Of a DNA stretch of 64,000 nt, positions 39,401-48,281 are shown in pieces. Origin of the DNA: Vibrio sp. 99-70-13A1 (GTDB taxonomy: Bacteria; Pseudomonadota; Gammaproteobacteria; Enterobacterales; Vibrionaceae); contig NZ_VTXD01000005.1 of NCBI RefSeq assembly GCF_013114625.1, positions 1 through 64,000 on the forward strand. The letters run 5' to 3'. Every line of letters begins with the position of its first letter. Within the stretch, counting starts at the first letter, position 1. Under the pieces are notes generated by a model. It was not told the origin of the DNA and did no database searches. It saw only the letters and a program-made list of their open reading frames with translations. The position numbers and the translations under genes are program-made.

Positions 39401-41310
39401 GTGATATGGCTGGCGATGTGTTTGGTAATGGTATGTTGCTTTCTAAGCATATCCGACTCCAAGCTGCATTTAACCACATGCACATTTTCATTGACCCTAA
39501 TCCAGAGTCAGCCCCAAGCTGGGAAGAGCGTGATCGCTTGTTCAAGCTACCTCGCTCTAGTTGGGAAGATTACAATAAAGATCTAATCTCGCAGGGTGGT
39601 GGTATTTTCTCTCGTCGAGCTAAGTCAATTGCTCTAACTCCTGAAATTCAGAAGATGCTTGGTACAAAGAAAGCGTCTATGGCACCGAATGATTTGATCA
39701 AAATGATCTTATCAATGCAGGTCGATCTTCTTTGGAATGGCGGCATTGGTACTTACGTTAAATCATCGAAAGAAACGCATACTGATGTTGGTGACCGCGC
39801 GAATGATGTTCTGCGAATTGACGGGCGAGATCTAAAGGCAAAAGTTGTTGGTGAAGGCGGTAACTTGGGTATGACTCAGCTGGGTCGTATCGAATATGCA
39901 CTGACAGGCGGACGCGTTAATACCGACTTTGTTGATAACGTTGGTGGTGTAGATTGTTCAGATAATGAAGTGAACATCAAAATCTTCCTTAATGGACTGG
40001 TTTCAAACGGCGATCTTACCGTTAAGCAACGTAATCAAATCCTAGAATCGATGGAAGATGAAGTCGGTGTGATTGTTTTAGATGATGCCTACTGCCAAGC
40101 GGAATCAATTTCTGTGACTGAACACCAAGGCGTTGGTTTAGTTAAAGAACAAGTACGATTCATTCACACTATGGAAAAAGCAGGGTATTTAGATCGTGGT
40201 CTAGAATACATTCCTGATGATGAAACCCTTCTAGAACGAGAAAAACTAGGGCAGGCATTAACTCGACCTGAGTTGTCTGTATTAGTGGCTTACGGGAAAA
40301 TGGTTCTGAAAGAAGATCTAGTTTGTGATGAAATCGCTAACGATGAGTTCCATGCTCAGCAACTTACTCAGTACTTCCCAACAGCGTTACGACGTAACTA
40401 TTCAGAACATATGGATAACCACCCGTTACGCTCTGAAATTATCGCGACAGCATTAGCTAACCAAATGGTTAATGAAATGGGCTGTAACTTTGTGACTCGA
40501 TTACAAGAAGAAACAGGCGCTGATATTGTTGATATCGCTAATGCCTATGCCGCTTCTCGTGAAATCTATGGATTTGGTCAAGTTCTTAAAGATATTCGAG
40601 AGTTAGATAATGTTGCGACATATGGTGCTCAATACGAATTGATATTCCATGTACGACGTACAATGAGAAGGCTAACTCGTTGGTTATTAAGAAACCGTAC
40701 AGGGAAACAATCAGTAAAAGCGTTAGTAGAGCTGTATCAAGGTGATGTTCATGCAATAACTGAAACACTGGATGAAATGCTGGTGGAATCAGAAGTTCAA
40801 GAACATAACGCCATTGCTCAAGTTTGGATTGAGCAGGGTGTTGGTGAGAAATTGGCTAACTTTGTAGCTCGTTTGTCTAGTCTTTACTCAGCACTGGATA
40901 TATCCACAGTATCCCGTGAAACAGGTAAAAACATCCAACAAGCCTCTAAACTGTACTTCAATTTAGGCGACAGACTATCTCTGCATTGGTTCTTAAAACA
41001 AATTAATGGTCAAGCGGTGGATAACAACTGGCAAGCACTGGCAAGAGCTGCCTTTAGAGAAGACTTAGATTGGCAACAACGTCAATTAACGGGTCAGGTT
41101 CTCAACTGTGGCTGTGCGAGTGACTTTGATGTGATTAAAGCATTAGACGAATGGATGGAAAGTAACTCTATTTCATTACATCGCTGGGAAAGTATTTTAA
41201 ATGAGTTCAAAGTGGGTTCTGTTCATGAATTCGCTAAGTTCTCAGTTGCCTTGCGTGAATTGATGTTACTTAACTTAAACTGTTCAGCAAGTTCAGAGAA
41301 AATAAGTTAA
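36457..41310 (+). CDS. gdhB: NAD-dependent glutamate dehydrogenase, 180-kDa class
   Basis: This enzyme oxidises L-glutamate to 2-oxoglutarate and ammonia with NAD+, a catabolic reaction. The 1617-residue length is that of the large (GDH-180) class. Long N-terminal ACT-like regulatory segments precede the dehydrogenase core near residues 800-1230. The core has HLRGGKVARGGLRWSDR, VPVGAKGGFV, the nucleotide-binding region TAIGVGDMAGDVFGNG and VVGEGGNLGMTQLGRIEYAL. A helical C-terminal domain follows. The ATG at 36457 has GGAG eight bases upstream; the longer frame starts at a TTG. It fits with the amino-acid importer and peptidases in the same region. The gene name is tentative. Confidence 0.94.
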   Translation: MTARETVVPVLLEKVYKLIQDKLDLAHRPLVTQLAQHLFSNVSHDDLIQRNESDLYGAVVSLWHHINEKKADDISVRVFNPAVSRQGWQSTHTIVEIVVPDSPFLVDSVKMALTRLDLSSHLMLHNPTQILRSDKGEVIGVSRDEGVFQSLFHIEVDRLSSKAEMTALKTELLDIFTDASLVVNDWLLMVEKLEEVTNQVEAQKETIPVDGQRFEETLEFLRWLGEHNFTFMGYKEYNLVSIDGDTELQPTKDKGLGLFANDERVRSTKLSEFSDSARLEAKKPYVLIVTKGNTASRIHRPAYTDYIGIKKFDKKGKVIGEHRFTGLYTSAVYNQTVESIPLVREKVERILEASGYRNGSYSYKALHNILENYPRDELLQAREEELLEVGTGVVQMQDRDLLRLFVRRDPFGRFFSCMVYVTKDRYNTELRRQTQRILKQYFGCEQEVEFTTYFSESPLARTHYIVRVDNNNMDVDVKTIEQNLMEVSSSWDDRLSESIVANFGESKGLPLSKEYMRAFPRSYKEDMMPGSAVADIERLEALTEDDKLGMLFYRPQEEAADSKAVKLKLFYHSDEPIHLSDVMPMLENLGLRVIGESPYEVRKTNGVTYWILDFSMLHKSEKTVDLREARDLFQQAFAAIWAGELESDGFNRLVLGAALSGREISILRAYARYMRQVGFPFSQQYIEDTLSHYPELAKGLVALFEKRFDPKLKGSKKGQADLIKKITEQLDHVESLDDDRIIRRYMEMISATLRTNYYQLDANKQFKPWLALKMKPSEIPDIPAPVPAFEIFVYAPDIEGVHLRGGKVARGGLRWSDRQEDFRTEILGLVKAQQVKNTVIVPVGAKGGFVCKRQHTMTGRDEIFAEGQRCYKRFIRALLDVSDNIIEGEVIPPKSVVRHDEDDPYLVVAADKGTATFSDLANSVSDEYNFWLGDAFASGGSNGYDHKAMGITAKGGWESVKRHFREMNINCQTTDFTAIGVGDMAGDVFGNGMLLSKHIRLQAAFNHMHIFIDPNPESAPSWEERDRLFKLPRSSWEDYNKDLISQGGGIFSRRAKSIALTPEIQKMLGTKKASMAPNDLIKMILSMQVDLLWNGGIGTYVKSSKETHTDVGDRANDVLRIDGRDLKAKVVGEGGNLGMTQLGRIEYALTGGRVNTDFVDNVGGVDCSDNEVNIKIFLNGLVSNGDLTVKQRNQILESMEDEVGVIVLDDAYCQAESISVTEHQGVGLVKEQVRFIHTMEKAGYLDRGLEYIPDDETLLEREKLGQALTRPELSVLVAYGKMVLKEDLVCDEIANDEFHAQQLTQYFPTALRRNYSEHMDNHPLRSEIIATALANQMVNEMGCNFVTRLQEETGADIVDIANAYAASREIYGFGQVLKDIRELDNVATYGAQYELIFHVRRTMRRLTRWLLRNRTGKQSVKALVELYQGDVHAITETLDEMLVESEVQEHNAIAQVWIEQGVGEKLANFVARLSSLYSALDISTVSRETGKNIQQASKLYFNLGDRLSLHWFLKQINGQAVDNNWQALARAAFREDLDWQQRQLTGQVLNCGCASDFDVIKALDEWMESNSISLHRWESILNEFKVGSVHEFAKFSVALRELMLLNLNCSASSEKIS

Positions 41311-41336
41311 ACGCATTTACATTTACATTTACAGTT

Positions 41337-41371
41337 ACTAAAGACTAAAGACTAAAGACTAAAGACTAAAG
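41337..41371. repeat. 7-bp tandem repeat ACTAAAG, five copies
   Basis: Five exact ACTAAAG units lie shortly after the glutamate dehydrogenase stop, preceded by three CATTTA-like units. They are probably slippage-derived. Confidence 0.9.
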
Positions 41372-41405
41372 ACTTAGAGCTTAGGTTTAAACATATAATA
41401 ATTGA

Positions 41406-41449
41406 GACAAGGATAGGGTAGCTAAACGCTACTTTACCTTGTCTTTTTT
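41406..41449 (+). terminator. Terminator after the glutamate dehydrogenase gene
   Basis: A long imperfect hairpin (GACAAGG...GTAGC paired with GCTAC...CCTTGTC) is followed by six T residues. The remainder of the 403-base gap to pyrD carries the PurR-like box and the pyrD leader. Confidence 0.8.
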
Positions 41450-41484
41450 GTATCTAAACTTTCGAGAAAACATTTTTCGAATAA

Positions 41485-41500
41485 ATGTAAACGTTTGCTC
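41485..41500 (+). promoter_or_regulatory. PurR-like operator upstream of pyrD
   Basis: ATGTAAACGTTTGCTC resembles the PurR box ANGCAANCGNTTNCNT, with mismatches only at positions 4 and 16 and a palindromic AAACGTTT core. E. coli pyrD is a known PurR target. The site is 214 bases before the ATG, so the promoter would need to lie nearby. Confidence 0.45.
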
Positions 41501-41713
41501 GATGAGCGTTATTTACAATTGAGCTCTAAGGTTCGTATCTACACCCTTGTATGCAGGCTTCTAAGTGGAAGAAAGCAGACTTGATTGTTAGAAATCAAAT
41601 ACTCGGGTGATTTTTGAAATAAATAGGGTATAAATGGCTATTAAGTTTGTATTGTTCATGAATTAAGTAAATAATACCGCCCCGTTCACACGGGTTTTTC
41701 TATCGGAGGCACA

Positions 41714-42724
41714 ATGCTTTACCGTCTAGCCAGAACTGGCTTTTTCCAACTTGATGCCGAAAAGGCACATGATCTTGCGATTCAAAATTTCAAACGCTTT
41801 ACTGGCACACCTATTGATCTTTTGTACCGTCAACAACTACCTAATCGACCTGTAGAGTGCATGGGTCTCACTTTTAAAAACCCTGTTGGTTTAGCTGCCG
41901 GCTTAGATAAAAACGGCGAGTGTATTGACGCATTTGGCGCAATGGGTTTCGGTTTTGTTGAAGTAGGTACGGTTACACCTCGTCCACAAGCCGGTAATGA
42001 TAAGCCACGTTTATTCCGTTTGGTTGAAGCTGAAGGCATTATTAACCGAATGGGCTTTAATAATCTAGGTGTCGATAACTTAATCGAAAATGTTAAGAAG
42101 TCGAATTATGATGGCGTTCTTGGCATTAACATTGGTAAAAATAAAGATACGCCAATAGAGAAGGGTGCAGAAGATTATATTATCTGTATGGATAAAGTGT
42201 ATCAGTACGCTGGTTACATCGCGGTAAATATTTCTTCTCCAAACACTCCAGGGCTACGTTCACTTCAGTATGGTGAAGCTTTGGATGAACTTCTTGCTGA
42301 GTTAAAAATTAAGCAATCAGAATTAGAGCAGAAACACGGTAAGTACGTTCCATTAGCTCTGAAGATCGCTCCGGATCTTAGTGATGATGAGATCTGCCAA
42401 ATTTGTGAGTCGTTGATCAAAAATAAGATCGACGGTGTGATCGCAACGAACACAACTTTAGATCGTAGCATTGTAGAAGGCATGAAACATTGCAATGAAG
42501 CGGGTGGGTTAAGTGGACGTCCTGTTCAAACACGAAGCACTGAAGTCGTTCGTCGTTTACATGAAGAGTTAGGCGATGCCTTACCGATTATTGGTGTAGG
42601 CGGTGTAGATTCTTATGTCGCGGCTAAAGAAAAAATGATGGCTGGTGCTAAGCTAGTACAGGTTTACTCTGGCTTTATTTATAAAGGTCCGGGCTTAGTA
42701 CGTGACATCGTTAAGAACCTATAG
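41714..42724 (+). CDS. pyrD: Dihydroorotate dehydrogenase (quinone), class 2
   Basis: This membrane-associated flavoenzyme oxidises dihydroorotate to orotate using quinone, in pyrimidine synthesis. The 336-residue length and the N-terminal helix [21 protein letters not shown] are class 2. FMN and substrate motifs are [25 protein letters not shown] and the catalytic Ser175 in [19 protein letters not shown] and GVGGVDS also belong to the site. A GGAGG site precedes the ATG. It is followed by zapC, the usual neighbour in gamma-proteobacteria. Confidence 0.97.
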   Translation: MLYRLARTGFFQLDAEKAHDLAIQNFKRFTGTPIDLLYRQQLPNRPVECMGLTFKNPVGLAAGLDKNGECIDAFGAMGFGFVEVGTVTPRPQAGNDKPRLFRLVEAEGIINRMGFNNLGVDNLIENVKKSNYDGVLGINIGKNKDTPIEKGAEDYIICMDKVYQYAGYIAVNISSPNTPGLRSLQYGEALDELLAELKIKQSELEQKHGKYVPLALKIAPDLSDDEICQICESLIKNKIDGVIATNTTLDRSIVEGMKHCNEAGGLSGRPVQTRSTEVVRRLHEELGDALPIIGVGGVDSYVAAKEKMMAGAKLVQVYSGFIYKGPGLVRDIVKNL

Positions 42725-42819
42725 TGACTTTGTTGAAAATCTATAGCAAAAAGCTACAAACGGTAAGTAAGTTATAAGATACAGTGTAACTATCTGACTT
42801 TTAGCCGATTTACATAAAG

Positions 42820-42847
42820 AAGAGGAATTCATTTCCTCTTTTTTTTT
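42820..42847 (+). terminator. Terminator after pyrD
   Basis: AAGAGGAA/TTTCCTCTT with a four-base loop is followed by a run of eight or more T residues. Confidence 0.88.
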
Positions 42848-42929
42848 GCCTGTTCAACAGTAAAATTACTGCAATGGAAGGTAATTAAGCGTTTTACCTA
42901 ATGGATTATTAACTAGTGTGAGACGAGCA

Positions 42930-43475
42930 ATGCTTAAACCCAGCGATACATGGAATTGGTACTATGATGAACAGCTACGTTCATTGATGCTAGATCTAGG
43001 ACAAGATATGGTTTTCAAAACTAATCTAGTTAAGAAAACGCTGGTGGATTGCGCCTTCAAACACAACGAATTCACCGTTGATGATGCCTCTTCATACCAA
43101 ACCTTCAAAGAGCAAATTAGTGGTTTAGAACTTTCAGAACCTCGCCAAGCAGAGCTTGCTCTTTATTGTGTTGCCGCTAAACGGTTCCACAAGCCAGTAC
43201 AGCCTAAAAGTTGGTTCTTCGACCAGCAGAGCAGCGCTTATTGCGACCCTGTAGAAGGCGATATCGTTAGATTGAATAATGAATATAGCTTGGGCTACTT
43301 TATTATTTTAGAAGTGGGGGATTCATCAAGCCTCTGTGCTTCTGTGGACTTAGACGAGTTTAACTTGTCACCTTCTAAGGTATTGAAATTTGGTGACTCT
43401 ATTAAGGTCATGCATGACAGAATGGTTTGTGCAAACATGATTCTTCACTCAGCTCCAATCGCTCTTGTTGGTTAA
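42930..43475 (+). CDS. zapC: Cell-division protein ZapC
   Basis: This FtsZ-associated protein bundles FtsZ filaments in the division ring. The 181-residue protein matches ZapC at WNWYYDEQLRSLMLDLGQDMVF, FTVDDASSYQTF, QAELALYCVAAKRFHKP, PKSWFF and GDSIKVMHDRM. The ATG at 42930 aligns with the E. coli start; a GTG four codons upstream extends the frame without a better ribosome-binding site. The position directly after pyrD is conserved. Confidence 0.92.
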   Translation: MLKPSDTWNWYYDEQLRSLMLDLGQDMVFKTNLVKKTLVDCAFKHNEFTVDDASSYQTFKEQISGLELSEPRQAELALYCVAAKRFHKPVQPKSWFFDQQSSAYCDPVEGDIVRLNNEYSLGYFIILEVGDSSSLCASVDLDEFNLSPSKVLKFGDSIKVMHDRMVCANMILHSAPIALVG

Positions 43476-43538
43476 TATCCCTTAAACAACATTTAGCTTT
43501 CTTCTCAGTCTTACCCCAAATAGATTTATCCTACCTCT

Positions 43539-43562
43539 ATCGGCTTATATGCCGATTTTTTT
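43539..43562 (+). terminator. Terminator after zapC
   Basis: ATCGGC/GCCGAT with a six-base loop and a T7 tail. The rest of the 507-base gap to rlmKL holds an ARG-box-like palindrome and no convincing gene. Confidence 0.85.
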
Positions 43563-43756
43563 ATTCAAATTTTAATCAATACAGCAGAGTTATACCCAAA
43601 TTTTGGGATGTATGTTGTACGACACAAAATTTATCTGAATTGATTTTTCCTATTTATGAGCCTTACATTCGTGAATAATTAAAAATTATTCCCCATTACT
43701 AGCCATTATGTCACTGAATTACATGTTTATTTTCAATTGGTATAGTCCAATTTTGG

Positions 43757-43774
43757 TGTGAATATATATTCACT
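43757..43774. promoter_or_regulatory. ARG-box-like palindrome
   Basis: TGTGAATATATATTCACT fits the ArgR consensus WNTGAATWWWWATTCANW at every defined position, and its inner 16 bases are a perfect palindrome. Operators for ArgR are usually two boxes three bases apart; no second copy is visible. It is 209 bases before rlmKL. Confidence 0.5.
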
Positions 43775-43982
43775 TGTTAGGTTGGCTTAAAAATGAGCTA
43801 GTGATGACGATGAAAGGAAGTATGAGTGGACGGTTTCTGGTAGAAGCGCTATGGCATGGAGTCTAGGCTGGTTAATCGGTGAGCATTCATTTGGAATATT
43901 GCGCTAAAAGAAGTGTTTAGTGTGACGCTTAACTCAGAAACTCAGGTATAATCGGGTTCATTTTTATCAATAAAAGAACACT

Positions 43983-46103
43983 ATGAATCAATATCTAGCG
44001 GTTACCTCAAACGGTCTTGAGAATTTATTAGTTGAAGAACTAACCCAACTAGGCATTACCAATGCAAAACCTGTTCAGGCAGGTGTTAAATTCAAAGCAA
44101 CTAATGAGCAAATCTATCGTTGTTGTTTGTGGAGTCGTTTGGCTTCTCGATTTGTACGTGTTTTGTCTGAATTCACTTGTCAAGATGACATGGACCTCTA
44201 CCTTTCAACGTCAGCTGTCAATTGGGTGAATCAATTCCATAGCTCTAAGCGATTTGTTGTTGATTTCAATGGTACAAACCATGAAATCCGTAATAGCCAA
44301 TACGGTGCAATGAAAGTTAAAGATGCCGTTGTTGACTGTTTTGAGAAGAAATCTTTACCGCGTCCTTCAATCAGCAAAGAAAGCCCTGATATCCGTATTC
44401 ACGTTCGTCTTCATAAAGATAAAGCGATTCTAGGCGTAGATATGGTTGGTAGCGGTTTGCACCAACGTGGCTATCGTCCAGAGTCTGGTCGTGCTCCTCT
44501 GCGTGAAACGCTTGCAGCAGCAATTTTGTTACGCAGTGGCTGGGATGCAACGAAACCTTTCCTAGACCCAATGTGTGGTTCAGGTACTTTGGTTATTGAA
44601 GCTGCGATGATGGCTGCAAATATGGCACCTGGTGTTAAACGCCAGAAATGGTGCTTTGAGTCTTTAGAAGATTTTGATCCCGAACTTTGGGCTGAAGTGA
44701 AAGCTGAAGCGAATGTTCAAGGTAGACGTGGTGTTAAAAAGGTAGAATGCAAATTCTATGGTTATGACAACGATGCTCGTATGATCCAAACCGCTCGCGA
44801 TAATGCACGTAGAGCTGGGGTTGAAGAACTTATTGATTTTGAAGTAGGAGATGCTGCTCTTTTGAAGCGTCCTACAACTTTTGATAATGGTGTTATCGTC
44901 TCTAATCCTCCTTATGGTGAGCGTCTTGGAACAGAGCCTGGCTTAATTGCTCTATACACTGCATTTGGTGCACAACTTAAATCAGAATTTGGTGGCTGTA
45001 ACGCTTCTATATTCTCTAGCTCTGACGAACTGCTGAGTTGTTTACGCATGCGCGCAGATAAGCAGTTCAAGCTAAATAACGGTGCGTTACCTTGTCACCA
45101 GAAAAACTACTCAATTTCAGACCGCCCAATGTCTGATCGTCCAACAGAGCAACAAGAACAATTGATTGCTCCTGATTTTGCTAATCGTTTAAAGAAGAAT
45201 ATTGGAAAAATCGGTAAGTGGGCTAAAAAAGAGAAGCTAGAGTGCTACCGCATTTATGATGCCGACCTTCCTGAATACAACGTAGCTATTGATGTATACC
45301 CTGGACATCTTGTGATCCAAGAATATGCCGCGCCAAAAGATATTCCGGAAGAAAAAGCAAAACGTCGTTTAACCGATATTATTCGTGCAGCAATTCAAGT
45401 AACAGGTGTTGAAGCGAACAATGTTGTGCTTAAAGTGCGCCAGAAACAGAAAGGTCGCTCTCAATACCAAAAACTGTCTCAAGACTCTTCAAAAATGGAA
45501 GTGAATGAGTACGGCGTTAAATTGATCGTTAACCTTCACGATTATCTAGATACTGGTTTGTTCCTAGATCATAAACTGACTCGTCGCCGCCTTGGTGAAA
45601 TGTCAGCAGGAAAGGATTTTTTAAATCTATTTGCTTACACAGGTAGTGCGACAGTTCATGCTGCAGTTGGTGGCGCTCGCTCTACAACAACGGTTGATAT
45701 GTCGAACACTTATTTAGAGTGGGCTAAAGAGAACATGTCTTTGAATGGTCGAGTAGGTCGTCAGCACCAATTTGAACAAGCAGATTGCCTGCAGTGGCTT
45801 ACCAACGCTAAAGGTGAATATGATTTGATCTTTATTGATCCGCCAACATTCTCTAATTCAAAGCGTATGGATCAAACCTTTGATGTTCAGCGTGATCATA
45901 TCCAATTGATGGAAAACCTAAAAAGACTCCTAAGAGAAGGAGGGACTATTGTTTTCTCAAACAACAAGCGCCAATTTAAAATGGATCTTGAAGGTTTAGA
46001 ATCATTAGGTTTAAAGGCGGAGAATATCTCCTCTAAGACTTTACCTTTAGATTTCTCTCGAAATAAACATATTCATAATTGCTGGTTAATTACACATAAG
46101 TAA
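43983..46103 (+). CDS. rlmL: Bifunctional 23S rRNA methyltransferase RlmKL (m7G2069/m2G2445)
   Basis: This fused enzyme methylates G2445 (RlmL part) and G2069 (RlmK part) of 23S rRNA. In 706 residues it has an N-terminal THUMP domain (about 45-155). The first methyltransferase follows with [14 protein letters not shown] near 197 and catalytic NPPYGER near 308. The second, in the C-terminal third, has [28 protein letters not shown] and [12 protein letters not shown]. Both halves appear complete. It starts after a 507-base gap and is followed closely by the glutaredoxin-like gene. Confidence 0.96.
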   Translation: MNQYLAVTSNGLENLLVEELTQLGITNAKPVQAGVKFKATNEQIYRCCLWSRLASRFVRVLSEFTCQDDMDLYLSTSAVNWVNQFHSSKRFVVDFNGTNHEIRNSQYGAMKVKDAVVDCFEKKSLPRPSISKESPDIRIHVRLHKDKAILGVDMVGSGLHQRGYRPESGRAPLRETLAAAILLRSGWDATKPFLDPMCGSGTLVIEAAMMAANMAPGVKRQKWCFESLEDFDPELWAEVKAEANVQGRRGVKKVECKFYGYDNDARMIQTARDNARRAGVEELIDFEVGDAALLKRPTTFDNGVIVSNPPYGERLGTEPGLIALYTAFGAQLKSEFGGCNASIFSSSDELLSCLRMRADKQFKLNNGALPCHQKNYSISDRPMSDRPTEQQEQLIAPDFANRLKKNIGKIGKWAKKEKLECYRIYDADLPEYNVAIDVYPGHLVIQEYAAPKDIPEEKAKRRLTDIIRAAIQVTGVEANNVVLKVRQKQKGRSQYQKLSQDSSKMEVNEYGVKLIVNLHDYLDTGLFLDHKLTRRRLGEMSAGKDFLNLFAYTGSATVHAAVGGARSTTTVDMSNTYLEWAKENMSLNGRVGRQHQFEQADCLQWLTNAKGEYDLIFIDPPTFSNSKRMDQTFDVQRDHIQLMENLKRLLREGGTIVFSNNKRQFKMDLEGLESLGLKAENISSKTLPLDFSRNKHIHNCWLITHK

Positions 46104-46138
46104 TTAGCTCAATTAGTTAGACAGTAAGGACAGTTAAA

Positions 46139-46381
46139 GTGCTGACACTATACAGTACTGAAGGGTGCCATCTTTGTGAGATGGCATTTGAATTGACGGA
46201 ACAACTTAGCATTAGTCACCAGGTAGAAGTAATAGACATTGCATTTGATGATGCTTTGTTTTCTCGTTACGGGGTAACGATACCGGTACTGAAATTTCAA
46301 GAATCAGAACTGAATTGGCCATTTGGCCTTCAAGAACTTAACGATTGGTTAAACAATAATGGCATTACTGACAATACATAA
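46139..46381 (+). CDS. Glutaredoxin-like protein (DUF836 family)
   Basis: This small thioredoxin-fold protein of 80 residues has an N-terminal CHLC redox motif (STEGCHLCEMAFEL) and the cis-proline segment YGVTIPVLKF. The family is DUF836; the partner is unknown. The start codon is GTG with AAGGA eight bases upstream. It overlaps uup by 23 bases, so the two are translationally coupled. The pairing rlmKL-glutaredoxin-uup is conserved in Vibrio. Confidence 0.88.
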   Translation: MLTLYSTEGCHLCEMAFELTEQLSISHQVEVIDIAFDDALFSRYGVTIPVLKFQESELNWPFGLQELNDWLNNNGITDNT

Positions 46382-48275
46382 CGGGCAACTTGCCTTTGGT
46401 GATCACCCACTACTTGATCGTGCTGACTTCGCTCTACAAGAAAACGAGCGAGTTTGTCTGGTTGGACGTAATGGTGCAGGTAAATCAACGTTAATGAAGA
46501 TCTTATCTGGCAATATCATCATGGATGACGGCAAGATGCAGATCACTCAAGATGTTGTTGTTTCTCGTTTAGAGCAAGATCCACCTCGAAATGAACAAGG
46601 TACGGTTTATGAATATGTATCAGGTGGATTGGCTGAAGTAGGTGAGCTTTTAAAGGAATACCATAATTTACTGGATATTATTGGTGAAGATCCAAGTGAG
46701 AAGAACTTAAACCGTTTGACTCGAGTTCAAGAAAAACTTGATAACGCTAATGCTTGGCGTTTTGAAGATCGAGTTAGTAATGTACTTGCGGCATTAAAGT
46801 TGACGGCGAATACAAAATTGACAGAGCTTTCTGGTGGTTGGCAACGTAAAGCGGCTTTAGCTCGTGCACTTGTTTGTGACCCGGATGTTTTGCTTCTTGA
46901 TGAGCCGACAAACCACCTTGATGTAGCAACCATCGAATGGCTTGAGACATTCCTTAAAGATTTTCGTGGTTCCATTATCTTTATTTCCCACGACCGTGCT
47001 TTCATTAAATCTATGGCAACGCGAATCGTTGACCTTGACCGTGGAAAGTTAAGCTCTTTCCCTGGTGATTATGAAAATTACCTTCTGGATAAAGAAGAAG
47101 CTTTGCGTGTCGAAGAAATGCAAAATGCTGAGTTTGATAAAAAATTAGCTCAAGAAGAAGTGTGGATTCGTCAAGGCATCAAAGCTCGTCGTACTCGTAA
47201 TGAAGGTCGCGTACGTGCTCTTAAGAAATTACGAGATGAACGCCAAAGCCGCCGTGAAGTTCAGGGCAAAGCGAATATTCAAATTGATACGTCATCACGT
47301 TCTGGCAAAATCGTATTTGAAGCAGAAAACCTCAACTTTGCGTTCGAAGGTAAAACTATTGTTACTGATTTCAGTTTCAATATCATGCGTGGTGACCGTA
47401 TAGCGCTGATTGGTCCAAACGGTTGTGGTAAGAGTACCGTTCTTAAGCTGCTTCTTGATCAGCTTAAACCTGATTCAGGGCGACTGCACTGTGGTACTAA
47501 GTTAGAGGTTGCGTATTTTGACCAATATCGTGAGATCCTTGACCCTGAAAAATCGGTAATTGATAACCTAGCTGATGGTAAACAAGAAGTCACTGTTGGT
47601 GGTCGTGAACGTCATGCTCTTAGTTATCTTCAAGATTTCCTATTTTCACCTAAGCGAGCTAGAACTCCAGTAAAAGCTTTGTCTGGTGGTGAAAAGAACC
47701 GTTTACTACTTGCACGAATTTTCCTTAAATCAAACAACTTATTGATTCTTGATGAGCCAACCAATGATTTAGATATCGAAACATTGGAACTTTTAGAAGA
47801 TTTACTTGCCAACTATGAGGGTACGTTACTTCTTGTAAGTCACGATCGTCAGTTTGTTGATAACACGGTGATGACAAGTTGGATATTTGAAGGAAATGGT
47901 GTCGTGGAAGAGTTTGTAGGCGGCTACCATGATGCTCAACAACAAAGAGCGCAAGCTCTTCAGTACCGAGAGGTTGAAAAGCCAGCAAAGGTAGAAAAAG
48001 TTGTTGAGGAAACTCCCAAAACCGTATCACCACAAGTTAAAACGAAGAAGCTATCCTATAAGCTGCAAAGAGAGCTTGAAGCATTACCTGCGCGTTTAGA
48101 GGAATTGGAAACAGAAATAGAAGCTTTACAGGTAGAGGTTAATGACCCAGACTTTTTCGTAAAATCTGTAGAGCAAACTAAACCTATCTTAGACAAGCTC
48201 TCTGCAACTGAGCATGAGCTGGAAGTCGCTTTTGAGCGTTGGGAAGAGCTCGAAGCACTACAACAGGAAAGTTAA
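46359..48275 (+). CDS. uup: ABC-F ATPase Uup
   Basis: This soluble ABC-F protein has two ATP-binding domains and no membrane part, and acts on ribosomes or DNA junctions. Over 638 residues it has Walker A GRNGAGKST (near 37), the signature LSGGWQRK, Walker B LLLDEPTNHLD, and a linker rich in Arg/Lys (GIKARRTRNEGRVRALKKL). Second Walker A GPNGCGKST, LSGGEKNR and LILDEPTNDLD follow. The C-terminal coiled-coil DNA-binding domain (about 565-635) distinguishes Uup from the other ABC-F proteins. Confidence 0.96.
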   Translation: MALLTIHNGQLAFGDHPLLDRADFALQENERVCLVGRNGAGKSTLMKILSGNIIMDDGKMQITQDVVVSRLEQDPPRNEQGTVYEYVSGGLAEVGELLKEYHNLLDIIGEDPSEKNLNRLTRVQEKLDNANAWRFEDRVSNVLAALKLTANTKLTELSGGWQRKAALARALVCDPDVLLLDEPTNHLDVATIEWLETFLKDFRGSIIFISHDRAFIKSMATRIVDLDRGKLSSFPGDYENYLLDKEEALRVEEMQNAEFDKKLAQEEVWIRQGIKARRTRNEGRVRALKKLRDERQSRREVQGKANIQIDTSSRSGKIVFEAENLNFAFEGKTIVTDFSFNIMRGDRIALIGPNGCGKSTVLKLLLDQLKPDSGRLHCGTKLEVAYFDQYREILDPEKSVIDNLADGKQEVTVGGRERHALSYLQDFLFSPKRARTPVKALSGGEKNRLLLARIFLKSNNLLILDEPTNDLDIETLELLEDLLANYEGTLLLVSHDRQFVDNTVMTSWIFEGNGVVEEFVGGYHDAQQQRAQALQYREVEKPAKVEKVVEETPKTVSPQVKTKKLSYKLQRELEALPARLEELETEIEALQVEVNDPDFFVKSVEQTKPILDKLSATEHELEVAFERWEELEALQQES

Positions 48276-48281
48276 GAATTA

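Noticed and set aside
43427..43678. Coding frame overlapping the end of zapC
   Set aside because: It runs through the zapC terminator, its sequence has no family signal and there is no ribosome-binding site.
43804..43912. Small gene in the gap before rlmKL
   Set aside because: Two frames of under 20 codons each overlap with no ribosome-binding site and no shared family. They look like chance.
43921..43952. Promoter of rlmKL with TATAAT at 43947
   Set aside because: The -10 hexamer is perfect, but the only -35-like sequence, TGTGAC, is 20 bases away, so I did not list it as supported.
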